Shown here: positions 13,589 to 28,900 of the stretch, piece by piece
How the letters are laid out: each line of letters starts with the position of its first letter
Numbering within the stretch: the first letter of the stretch is position 1
Source of the DNA: Styela clava
Taxonomy: Eukaryota > Chordata > Ascidiacea > Stolidobranchia > Styelidae
DNA length: 64,000 nucleotides
Direction of reading: 5' to 3'
Assembly: GCF_964204865.1 (NCBI RefSeq)
Contig: NC_135255.1
Span: 7,531,135-7,595,134, forward strand
Position numbers and translations under genes: made by a program
The notes under the pieces: model-generated
Seen by the model: the letters and a program-made list of their open reading frames with translations, nothing else
The model's database searches: none
Told to the model about the DNA's origin: nothing

Positions 13589-14234
13589 TATGTCTGATCC
13601 AGGAACTTCGAAAGCATTTCTTGCTTCTATCGGGCAAAAAGTGTCTGGAACAAATAACGAGTTGCAAAATCATGTTATTCTTTCCTCAGAACATGCTCAG
13701 CTTCATAAGCGTTATCGCCATAAGTAAGACACCTTAAAAAAATACAAAGCAATTTTCAACCGCAAATTGCCTGTAGATGAGGTGAATAGTATTAGTGGTG
13801 TGTGGGTTGTTGGATGTTATCCCCCAGTCTCGGAAACTCAGTTTTACACTTACATACAAACATACTGATCGTGAGTTTTTATTTGATATACTGTATTTCA
13901 AAACATAGCTCATATTTTCAGGTTGTTACAGTTCGGACCCTGACAGCGAAAGAAAATCTGTATATCCGAGCTCATGTCAGAAGCTCGTACAACAATCTTG
14001 TGACCAGAGTGGGCATATTGAAAGTCAAATTTGGAATTCCTCACTTGGCATATTGTGATTGCCTTATTGGCAAATCAGGAATGTGCTCCCATGTAATTGC
14101 CATAATATACCAATTGATAAATATTAAAAAAACAGACAATGCAATTCTTGAAACTCAGGTTACAAAATACCTATGCAGTGGCACAAGCGAGGAAAAAGGA
14201 CATCTGCGGCTATGCTCCCCATACAAAAAATTCA
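13589..14234 (+). pseudogene. SWIM zinc-finger protein fragment
   Basis: Bases 13922-14233 form an open stretch preceded by a TTTTCAG acceptor. It encodes VVTVRTLTAKENLYIRAHVR and later HLAYCDCLIGKSGMCSHVIA, a C-x-C-x(n)-C-x-H SWIM zinc-binding motif. The motif spacing and the following IIYQL helix resemble SWIM modules that accompany YqaJ-type nuclease domains in animal mobile or uncharacterised proteins. A short upstream frame from 13589 begins MSDPGTSKAFLASIGQK and ends in a stop near 13726. The downstream continuation reaches a stop by 14260, and no nuclease domain is seen. It is either a fragment of a transposed gene or an incompletely recognised gene. Confidence 0.45.
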
Positions 14235-14673
14235 GGTTTGCCCAGTCATTTTATATTTGATACAACCATTTTCCTCACTTTTTTCAGAATCTTCAAATTA
14301 CTGTTCACATGCAACTTGAGGTTTCATAAAATTGGCATGCAAACATTTCGTACAATGCATGATAAACCTGAACCAACAATAAAATGATTATGATCCATTG
14401 GTGAAATTTGATAATAATTAACTGATTTGGTGCGTGGTACTGATGCATCAATGGCGCAATATTTACACTCGTCATTCATGGCATGAGAATACGCCTTGTT
14501 TTAAGATGTATGTTATCTATTGCCCATGTTCATCCTCTCAATACAAACATGAGAGCAAATTTTGTTTATTGTAGACCTGCAGTTTCAGTAGAATTAACGA
14601 TTACATGTTTCGTATTTCATAAACGCAATTTCTTAGTTCGATTTCTTGCTTTTCTGATAATCTCTGCACAGCG

Positions 14674-17600
14674 ATGCCAGATATTAGGAATATTTCGTTA
14701 AACAAAGAAAAAACAGTTGTAGAAATACATTGGGGCGATGACCATAAAAGCAGGTTAGTAATTTACTATTTCAGTACTGCCCCTAATTCTAGCTTCTCAC
14801 GTTCGTACGACTTTCACTAGTGATGAAACTTTATATGAGGTGTAACTTGCAATTAATGTCTCTCGCTTATATATTTCCTGTGTACTGATATTTTAAATTC
14901 GACTGTGATCGTATGAATTTAGCAATATGCTCTTTGTAGCTATTTTGTGAATGTATAGTAAAGACGGTTTATTGGTAGCTTGTAATACAGCTTATATGAT
15001 GTGGCATAATCAGAGTGACTAATAGCCAAGTTCTTCAATAGGATTTGTCAACCTTTGTCAATCATTTTGCAAAAAATGGTTGGAAATAAAAAATTTATTA
15101 CGTGGAATAATTTCAACTAATATTGGCAAATTACATTAATACTTAACATTCATTACTCATCGATTTTAATCGGTAAGTATGTTGTTAGGTATTTGTCTGT
15201 CTGTTTGTTTGTCTGTCTGTTAGATGCACGCGATATCTCACGGAAGCGAGATTGGATCTGCTGCAGATTTTGCACGTGCATTCATCATATCTCGTACCAG
15301 AAGCATATTGACTTTGGGCGAATTATGTCGTATAATTAACGAGCTATCAAATAATTAGTGATGGGACACAAGGTGTCACTATGGAGTAAGAGCGCTGTTT
15401 TGGGGATCCCCTAACTTTCGATCGATAAGTCTTCGGTCTCTGGCCGATATTCTCGTTTATTGTTTAATTCTTAACTAAGTAAAAATCGTTAAAATGACTC
15501 GAATACTGTGTTTCAGCTGGGATGCAATATTGTTGCGTTTGTACTGCCAATGCGACCGCTGCGTTGACAAAATTTGCTTAAGTTCACTCAATGAAGACAC
15601 CTTTGTGCAGTCAGTTAAGCTGGATACAGCGCCAACTGGTAATCAATTTGATACTAACAAAATTAATCGTAAAACTATTTAGGTTGACAATTTCTTCAAT
15701 AAAATTCATTTTCCGAAAGAATTTGATCATGACGTTTAAATTTTAACTGAAATTGCCTCATCTTCAAAATTTATTTTTCTATGCCCACAGAAATCGAGAA
15801 CTCAAACATATTCAATATATAAGATATCTGCGTTTACGTAAAAATATATAATGGAGAGTATTGATATTTTATATATATATTCCAGATAATGATCTCTTGG
15901 TGGAAATTGGAAATGATATCTTCGATAAACACGTGACAAAAATTTCATTGACATGGCTCAGGCTAAACTGTTACTGTGATTTGTGTCTTAATAATGCAAT
16001 TGCTGAAAGACAAACGTCTTTTGTCGATCCGCAAATTAGTTTCATACCATCTGTTGAATATAGCAGAATTGTAGACGACAGGGATGCAGGATTGTTCGAG
16101 TATGTTGTATAGTGCTACAAATTTTGCGTGCTTAAACGAAATATGTTAATTCAAATAGTTCAAATAGCACAAAATGAACCGAATTTCTCTTATATATACT
16201 TTGATTGAAAAACTTTGTTTTTAAAAGGTTTGCGAGTTTCTGATAAATTGTGTAACACAGGCATCACATGTACACTTGCAAATAGAAATTCGTCTTTGTC
16301 TTTAAAGCAGATGTTTTTTTATGTCAAGTATATATATATTTAAGTACTGGATTCATTGTTTATTGCTTCAATGCAGGGGTGTGCAACATTTTTTGTCGGT
16401 GGGCCATATAATCAACTTCTGACATCTAGGGGGACCACACAAAAAGAGATTGCGGCTATCGCTCAACCTTACAGTAATAAATGGTGAAACGGCGAAAGAT
16501 TTAACGTAGCGAAAAGAGAACAAAATGTTATGTATTTTTACCCATCTGATCAACTTTTTAAACATAAACTGTGAGATTAAGATATTATGCTGGATGGGGA
16601 AAAATCTGCGTGTTGACAAGGGATCAGCGGTCCGCGACCCGCCTGTTGCACACCCCTGCTTTGATGTAACAATAAAACTACGGGCCAGGACATTCAAAAA
16701 TTATTTTAAAGGGTGGCAGAACGGGTGATGAAAGTCGGATTCTGTGTGATAAAAGATACTCCAACGGTGGAAGAAACAGTTATCAAGGTAAGAAGTGTAA
16801 AACGTGTGAGAGAGAGAGAATCAAAATTGTAATTGTTCGTAATTTTGTTTATGTATTTTCACAACTCCAGGTCGCAGAAATGTTTGCTCCAGTGCACGAA
16901 ACTGTAACGAATAAAGTAGGTTTTTTATTATTTATTTTTTTATTTAAACGATTTTAGAAATAATCAGAAAACAAAAACGTCATTTCACTTACTACTATTT
17001 CATAGGCATTTCACAAATAATCGAGCGGTATCAACCTAGCGTTAAACTAAAAATGCCAGGCATATTGCTTTTGAAACTGGAAAAAAAATTTACCCGAATC
17101 TTTGACGTTCAGACATTAATGGTTTTTAATAAGTAACGAATTAGTGAGAACGAAACTTTTTTTAAAGTGGAGTAGAAAGATAAATCTATTGATCAACGTA
17201 TATGATGATTTCGTTTTGTGCAACAAAAGCATCAAGTACAAGTTTATCATAACTTAATATATCAAGCAATAAAAGTGCTAACATATTTTCTACCTATTTT
17301 TTATAATTTACTTTGATTATCTACATATATTTCATTCATATTATCTTCATAAACTTCCAGATGTTCAATGTTCGAATCCAACCTGGTCCACGAAACACCG
17401 CTCATACTGCACTCGGTCTCTGTTACCACCAAGATTTACCGTGGTATGAAACGGAGCCAGGAGTCCAGTTTCTGCATGCTCTGAAGTAAATTTTACGAGT
17501 ATTCTTTGATTTGAATATAGAAAGGTCAAATTTCCCGTCGAACAATGGTTAAGACATGTTTCGAATAGTCACCTCCGAAGACTTACTGAGTTACTGTGCA

Positions 17601-19318
17601 AAACGTACTTTTGAGTAATTTTTTATCAAATTGTTTTTATGATCTCTTCAAATATTGTTCCAGGACCAAATTTATAGTTTTGTTCACAGATTTGATGAAG
17701 ACATCGAAGGTGGAGAGTCTCAGTTTGTGGATCTATTTCAAGTGGCAGAAATTTTAAGAAAGGAAGATCCCGAAGCATTCAATGATCTCGCGAGAATTCC
17801 AGCAACTTATGAAACAATCGATTACATTCGAGCAAAACCTGCTCATTACGAGACACTAAAACCACATATTGAACTGGATTATTTCGGAAATGTGAGTTTC
17901 AGAAGCGAAAATAGCGTTCCATTAGCATGTCGGTTGATTTTGAGATATCGATTCATATATTAGTTGTGCTTGTAAATTAAATCGCTAAAATAAATCTAAA
18001 TTTCATAAATACATTTCCTTAAAGATCTAAATTTGACACTCGACAAACAGATCAATAAAGTAGGGTCGAATTGTGGCAACAAGGCGATAATTGGGATATG
18101 GCAACATATATTAGAACTTGTGGATAATGTCAGCTTTGAATTACCGCGTTGTTGCCACATTTCGACGCCGTCGTTGTCAGTTTTTATTAATGCCGTTATT
18201 GCTTCTTTGGACAGTTACAAAATTAGCCAAGTCAGTTAAATAAACAAATAACTGGCGGCGCCCCTATAGACTTCTCTCACGTATTTTCTGGGTCAGAAAA
18301 TACGATATCTATAAAATATATCAATATAGGGGTTGCTTCGCGTAAAAGTAACGTTTTATATTGTAACTTATACATATGATTGAATAGAGTAGGGTATACC
18401 TAACTACTAATCCGTTTTCTCTCATGTTGGTTGGTATACACTGTGACATGAAGAATTTTATAGCGAGAATAAATGATGCTGCATATAGTGGTTCAAAAGT
18501 CTTACACCATACTTTTTCAAGGTTTATTCACATTGGTTTGTCACATTTGGCCGGGCTTCAATCTATATATTTATATGAATTCAAAACTTTCTGGTTATAG
18601 GTTGTAGCTTTGCATTGGAATCCGGGTGTGGAAGGAACACTGCGAGCAAAGGGTGACGACGTGAAGAAATATTACAGAGGCTACAACAAACTTTTGGGAA
18701 TCATAAGACGGAAAGAACTTGAGGTAGATCTGAAAAACCAGTAAAGGAAGTAGTATCAAAGCCATATAAGTTAACTAAATGTGCAATCCATGAATCAGGA
18801 TACATCTTTTCCAGTGAATTTTATACTCGCATGAATCAACTCCTGGAATCCAACAATGACACTATTTAAGCAACGTTGTTGCCTTTTGTCAGCACTAATC
18901 AAAATAAGCTATATAATTTCGAATGATATATTTATGAAAAAAGTACTCTTTCTCGCAGTGGGCATTCAGAATGGATGCTGGTGACATTATTGTCTTCAAC
19001 AATCATCGAATGGTACACGCAAGAAAAGCGTATTCTTCGAAAGAAAATGGACAGAGACATTTGCAGGTAAGCATTGCCGTCGTTTTTACTTATCTCGCAA
19101 TGGGTAATTTAAGATCGCGATGTGCTAATTTGCGAATTTATACAATTTTCTTGACTTACGACGGGACTGAATGTTTTTAGTTACTTTTACTGTATGTTAT
19201 ACGTTTTCAGGGTTGCTACATCAGTTTGGACGAGTTTCGTAGTGTGTATGTTACACTTGGAGAATCGCTGAACAGAGAAGTCCCGTTGTTCAAAGTTGGC
19301 AATAAAAGCAGTTTCTAA
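14674..19318 (+). CDS. Gamma-butyrobetaine dioxygenase-like 2-oxoglutarate oxygenase, 10 exons
   Basis: Fe(II)/2-oxoglutarate-dependent hydroxylase of the BBOX1/TMLHE family (carnitine synthesis in the characterised members). Exons: 14674-14753, 15517-15638, 15886-16099, 16712-16787, 16871-16915, 17361-17485, 17664-17891, 18601-18723, 18959-19066, 19211-19318. The product is 409 aa if one base is added at the exon 6 donor (see findings); human BBOX1 is 387. The N-terminal zinc site is conserved: C37-x-C39-x2-C42 and H83, aligning with human C38/C40/C43/H82. The iron triad is H202-Q-D204 (YHQDLPWY) and H358 (NHRMVHARKAY); R371 in QRHLQ is the expected 2-oxoglutarate ligand. Exon 1 (VVEIHWGDDHKS) matches the family's opening WxDGHxS motif and fixes the start. 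The zinc site points to BBOX rather than TMLHE, but invertebrate paralogues make the substrate uncertain. Exon 6 as read ends CTGAA|GTAAAT, which breaks the frame. Confidence 0.88.
15180..15420. repeat. GTCTGT-rich dispersed repeat in intron 1 of the BBOX-like gene
   Basis: A run of TGTCTGTCTGTTTGTTTGTC is followed by a block with ACGCGATATCTC. Start-motif repeats of this kind are common interspersed elements in invertebrates. No second copy is present in this window, so the call rests on composition only. Confidence 0.35.
16374..16658. mobile_element. hAT-type MITE
   Basis: A 14-bp terminal inverted repeat, CAGGGGTGTGCAAC, with its exact inverse at the right end. It is flanked by imperfect 8-bp target duplications (cttcaatg/ctttgatg), as expected for hAT. 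No intact transposase. It lies in intron 3 of the BBOX-like gene and ends 53 bases before the exon 4 acceptor. Confidence 0.85.
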
Positions 19319-19358
19319 TTAATATACATAATTGTATTTTCTTAATGTATATATAAAA

Positions 19359-19364
19359 AATAAA
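19359..19364 (+). promoter_or_regulatory. Polyadenylation signal of the BBOX-like gene
   Basis: AATAAA about 40 bases after the stop codon, in a very AT-rich 3' region. Confidence 0.5.
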
Positions 19365-19589
19365 TTTACCTAATTTAAATCAAAGTGGATACTATATATA
19401 CAGTTTTACTGTACTGTACAATATACTCTATATATATATATATATATTGTTTGTTCAATATAAATTTCGACAATAAATAAAATAATAATTGATTTCACTT
19501 TCATGCAGGAAAAAGTGCAAAATAAATATGTTGGTTTTTACAGTAAATAGACATAGACGAACATTCGAGAGTTTCTTCATAATCTAAAG

Positions 19590-20357
19590 CAGGGTGGTCC
19601 AAGGTTGTCGGCATCGGAGGCCACAGTATTAATTTTGAGTTGTTCGCTGACCACATTAGTCCCAGGACATTTGATTATCATTTATCATTAATCAATGTTT
19701 TCATAGCAACAAATACTTTCGTAGTTGAAAGTCACTGATTGAGATGGTCAGCTTTCCTTTAGCACTCACGTTTAACAAGCAACCCCATAAATCACTGAAG
19801 ATTGATCGATTACTTAATTTAGGCAATATAGGCAAGTAGCCTACAACAGGGTAATTTCCCGACATTAATTGATATTTACTAAATTTTCTTACATATAGGC
19901 ACCAACTTTGTTTTTGTGTCACTGTTCACGCTGATTAAAAAAGACAATGCGGCAGGGAGTAATTGCTATAGGCTGATATTTAGTTTTCTATACGAATATT
20001 CAAGAAAGTAAGAGATCAATTTTTGGAAGTTAAGTCATTCAAGCGTGTCGAAATTGATAACTGATTTTTAAGCCAGTTTAGGCTGACCAAACACACTTTT
20101 TTGAACCCTACCAAATTCACTGACTGTTTTAGCTATCCCTGTCACAATTAAATTCAACTACGTTTGGTGATGCGACAATGTGTAACAAGATTTTTCCGGT
20201 TATTTTTATCACGAAACAATACCAAAATGCTATTTTTTGGTTGTCACCAATTATGACCTATATATATATATATATATATCAGCAAATGTGACGCATGCCG
20301 CAGATAATAATACAGCGGGCCACATGTGGCCTGCGGGCCTGGGTTTGAACCCCCCTG
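19590..20357. mobile_element. hAT-type non-autonomous element with perfect target duplication
   Basis: The ends are CAGGGTGGTCC at left and the inverse of CAGGGGGGTTC at right. The 8-bp duplication atctaaag is identical at 19582-19589 and 20358-20365. Length is 768 bp, with GC-rich subterminal blocks (GGGCCACATGTGGCC) and an AT-rich middle. No transposase ORF. It fills most of the space between the convergent BBOX-like and CAPSL genes. Confidence 0.88.
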
Positions 20358-20458
20358 ATCTAAAGTTCTAATCGAATTCCGGTGAAATATACGGCACATG
20401 GCCAGTGGAACGTAGACAATAAAAGAATAAATAAATATTAAGTAATGAAGAAGTTTAA

Positions 20459-24215
<3,757 letters not shown>

Positions 24216-24334
24216 ACACTCTGGTTTCTCCTCATTACACGAACAAATCTTTCGCCTTTTACTAAAAATTTCCGTGGGGAGGAGCGCTCAATGAGTCTTC
24301 ACTTATTTTTTTGCCCGGCCGAGCTCGGGTTTTC
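24216..24334 (+). ncRNA. RNU5: U5 spliceosomal snRNA
   Basis: RNA core of the U5 snRNP, which holds the exon ends during splicing. It begins ACACTCTGGTTTCTC, as in animal U5. The conserved loop I CGCCTTTTACTAAA is at 24253-24266, closed by AAAT/ATTT, and CTCCTC pairs with GAGGAG in stem I. The 3' part has ATGAGTCTTCA (the human ...GAGUCUUAA region), an Sm-type site ATTTTTTTG at about 24304-24312, and a GC-rich terminal stem-loop (GCCCG...CGGGT). All conserved parts are present, so this looks functional. The exact 3' end is uncertain by a few bases. Confidence 0.93.
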
Positions 24335-25155
24335 ACTAATAAATTCGCTTCGATTATCGTAGGAAGCATTATTCAGGTAGGGGTTTTTGTCAAGCGAACA
24401 TGGACCGGATTAATGTTCCCTCGAAGAAAATTTTACACTGAGCAAATGTTTGTTTCAGTGAGCAAGAATATTTTGAGGCTGAATTAGCACAATCCTAAAG
24501 ACTGTACAAACTTTGTGAAATATTATTATGGCATTATGGAGCATCCAGAGAAATCAAGGTACAGTTTTTGGACTTAACAGACACGTGTGTGACATAATAA
24601 CGAACGGTGGTGAGCAAAATACACGTGAAACATTGACGAACCACACTTTGAAACGCGAGGCTGCAAGAGCGCGGGATTGAGATTTCATTACGCAAGTGGT
24701 TTGGGGTTACTGCACAATGCGCACCTTGAAGAAAGCCTTGAACCGGACCTCTGTAGTAAAATCGATAAACTTCTTGACAGCAACTCGGGATAGATAGGAT
24801 TTTTTAACAAGCGTTTGGAATTGGGAAGCAAATCGGTTGTCATTCGTACTATATATAATTGTCACCTGTCCGCAAAAATGATCTTGTACTGAACTGGTCA
24901 CTGTCGCATAAGATTGAATACTGTTCTCAAAACCAAACCCGATTATCTAACAAGTGGTGTATACATTCTTATCTTAAACGAACAGCAAAATAAATGCGGA
25001 ATTCAAAGCAATCTGATGTAGCTGCAGAAGAGTATTCAGGACTGCAAAAACTTGATAATAATGGACGTTATTAGGTATAATCTACGCAAAGCTGAAAAAG
25101 TGTCTCAAATTTAATCACACGGCTGGTATTTTACAACGACTAACATAGCCTACAT
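24335..25155. other. Intergenic DNA, U5 to the hAT MITE
   Basis: No coding sequence, RNA gene or clear repeat is recognised. Confidence 0.4.
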
Positions 25156-25451
25156 CAGGGGTGGGCAACCTTTTTCGGCTCGCGTGCCAAAATCGGCTAA
25201 ATTTAGCGACAGAATTCTTCCGCGTGCCGACCAATATTAAAAACAATGCTTTGCTACTGTCAAAGAAAAAAACTTTTTTACATGTACAGACAGATCCACT
25301 ATTCGGTAAAATATCAGTCCGGCAAATAGATTTTATTACTTTTCTTATTAGTCTATATTCAGTTAGTCTGTTCTATATTAGTGAGACTTCTGCTGCTGCA
25401 ATACCGCTGATAGACAATTTTGGCACGCGTGCCAGGGGTTGCCCACCCCTG
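25156..25451. mobile_element. hAT-type MITE with perfect target duplication
   Basis: The terminal inverted repeat is CAGGGGTGGGCAACC, with its near-exact inverse GGTTGCCCACCCCTG at the right end. The 8-bp duplication gcctacat is identical at 25148-25155 and 25452-25459. Length is 296 bp with no transposase. Confidence 0.93.
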
Positions 25452-25928
25452 GCCTACATGGTATTTGACATACACGGTATTTGTTAATCAGTGGGACAAA
25501 AAGACTCACAAGGATCGCACTGCAGATGGAATCGCTAGAAGGAGGTAACGAATCAATCAATATGCTACGTGCGTAGTAGAAAAAAAAGTTGAACCTTATT
25601 GAACTCTTGACTTGTTTGTTATTCTTTCGATGGCGCCGGCGTGCGAACGATCGCGATGTTTTCGCTGGTAAGTCATATAGAGATGACTTCCACAGCGAAA
25701 GTGTACATTCACTGTCGTTTGTTGTATACCCGTAACGGTTAATTATTATGTGCGGTAGACTATCAGTCAAACAGAATATTTTAACATTATCGGTTAATCT
25801 ATTAATTGTGTTTGTTTATTAATCTTGAGGTTTATTGTAGGATATGATAAAACAGTAAAACGATCTCTAGATCTTGTAACACACTAACATGAGGCTTTGT
25901 CGACCAACATCGTGGGCAATTTTTTGAC

Positions 25929-28900
25929 ATGGTTTTCGGTAGAGTTTTCGTTTGTCCATTAATGCTGGGTCTTACTCTTCTCCTGCTAAGCAGTGAAGTT
26001 TTGGTGGCAAAAGCAAATGTTCGTAATGGGGATGTTTTTCTTGAAATTAAGGCAAGATTGGACAAGAATACAGTAAGTCACAAACACTTCTGCTGTTATG
26101 ATTTTGTTAAATTTCACTTTATTTCGCTTAAAGCTTTAAAGTCTAAAAAATTGTAAGTCCTGAAGTCAGTACTGCAGTGAAGACTTTTAAAACTTTCAGA
26201 CTTTGTTAATTTTATGTCACGGGTGATAAAATATAGTTAAAGAATCTAACTATTAGCGTGTTCTTTTTGAATAGGCAAATACTACAGTACGGTACTAGTA
26301 GTACTAACTTTACATATTTTTTCTAGACAGTTAGAGAATCATTCTTCACAAATGTTCAGGACAATTCCGTCATTATGCATTTTCAGCTTCATAATGGAAT
26401 GATTTGTTACCTCGCTTATGATTTTTCTAATGTAAGTAAAGTGCTGTACTGTATCAGCTTATATTATTTATTTATATAAAATTTCAGTTCTATTCAAGTA
26501 ATCAACAAGATTGAAATTTCTCATATAAAATATGTTGTAATCAATACCTAGTTCATGGTGTTTTACTATTTTAATTGGCTTCTACATTGTATTCTTTGCT
26601 GCAACTTATTCTTTTTTGTTACAGGAAATCAAAATCTTCAAAGTTGATGTTCTTGGTGAACCAGAGTTGGGACAAAAACAATATCAATCATTATGTTTTG
26701 TAACAAAGTTGCATAAAAATGACATCATTGCATCTGATTCTATGGCGAAGTTACGTCAGGTATGTAGATCTAATTATTTTTTTTTTTTCTGATCAAATAG
26801 GCCTAACTTCTCTAGCCTTGAAGCAACTGTCTGCAAACTACGGTACGCAAGCCAATTGCGGCCTGCAAAAAAATTTTTTGTGGCTCTCAAAATTCCTTCA
26901 TTTCCATGCATCAAAACTGAAATGTTCATAATATTGTTGATTATAGGCGTTAATTGATGCGCCCCGCATGCTACCAGAAATGTGTTTATTTGGCCCAGTA
27001 ATACATAAAGTTTGCCAAACACTGTCTCAACGGCTATATATCCCAATTGATATTGGGAAAATATCATGATTTATTTTCTTGTGTCAAGCAGTTAAAAAGA
27101 ATTGTATGGCACCCCCTTAGGTATTGACTTCAGGAAGCTAACTTTTCAGTGACATTGTTACATTTTTATCAATATTAAATTAAAAGCGGTAAATTTTGTG
27201 TATTTATTATTCTTTAGGCATGGTAAAAAATTTAATGAATTGTTTTGGTTATAAGGAATAAACAAACAATTTTCTTTTTAAAAAAATGTTATTGTACTTC
27301 CTGTATTCCTAATTGTCCAAACGATTATTTTATATTCTGATATTTTGGCTACAAATTAACTTGCATTACACCTATTGATGACAGAAGGTATAATTATCTT
27401 TTATACGGGTGGACTTATTATATTAGAGTATTTTAACATCATTCATATGTGACTCCATTTCTGGCTTGTATCTCAGATTTATTTTCAGAAAAAACCCACT
27501 ATTAAATTACATGCTCTGATAGTTTTATATGAGTTTTCAATTTCCTGTGTTTTGTATTTGAATGTATGAAATTTGATTATTCGTCTATAGACTTTTAACA
27601 ACCATAAAATCGACAATGCGTATTAACAATAAATCTTCCATATTTTCCATTTGATCTCGGGTTTTTATGTATAGGATAATAGGTATTAATGAAAAATTTA
27701 TTTATGCGGTGTGCGTGACATTTTTCAAATTGAATGGATTACTTAGCCAAATGGGGAATACAACATAACTAACTGTGTGCTTTATCATAAAGACATATTT
27801 GATCATGTGTTATTTCTTCATATAGTGTTTGTTTGTGGTAGGTGGGTTATGGAATGAATAAACTTTCTTGATCGCCAGAATGTTTTAACTTCACCAGTAC
27901 CATACTGGTGTTTAAAAAAAGGGAACATAATTACTAAATATCAAAATCAGTAATGTTAAGAGTATTCAGAATATATTTTATGATATGTAATTGTTACCAG
28001 TTATTCTTATGTTCCCAATTGATCATACATTGGACCACGGTTTTATTGAAAGCATGTTTTTATCTAGTAAACAAAGTTTCTATGAGTCATACATCACTTC
28101 CGAACATTTTCTCTATAGTGCTAATAATTTCGAGAAATTATTCATCTTGTTTTCGAGGTCTTTTATTTTTTTCTAACATATTCTGAATCTTAATTGTTTC
28201 TATGATAAGTTTATTACGCAACTCTTGTCTATTTTTGTTTATTTATCGATTTGTTACTTAATTTACATATTGAATACCGAAGATGGTATTAAATCATTGA
28301 ATTTATTATCTTACCGCAGTGTTTATGAGTTATTGCGGTTAAAAGGCATTGCCATGGATTTTCAATATTAAAAATTGAATTGAAATTATGTTTTTTATAT
28401 TTACAAGTCTAGGTAAACATCTGTAGACTTTAGGACAAAATTTTTTTCAAGTTTTTTTTTATTGTAGAAATATTTTAGGGCATATTTTTAATAAACTTTC
28501 TCTACCTTGGTAATATTACTTCTCATTTTATATTGGATGGCTATAACTAATAACTAGGTACTTATTATATGTGTACTTTTAACATATAAACAAGTCATTA
28601 TAAGGTTACAGTAGCCACCTGTCAGTTTATAGATAATCCATTAATTGGCACTTGTGAGATGATCTGTTCTGGTTCATCAAGATTTGATATGGCAATATCT
28701 GGTTCATCTACTTTCCGAGTAGTTATCATTGTAAATAATGAATACTATATTTATATATATATTTGTGCCTCAAAGCACCCTAGTATGCAACTTTACTCGC
28801 AAATTAAATGAGGGAATGATAAAGACGATTTTATTATGTTCTTAATTTTTTATGTTGATAATTTACTGATTGAATGAGAAGGAATTTTTCAAATTTTTTG

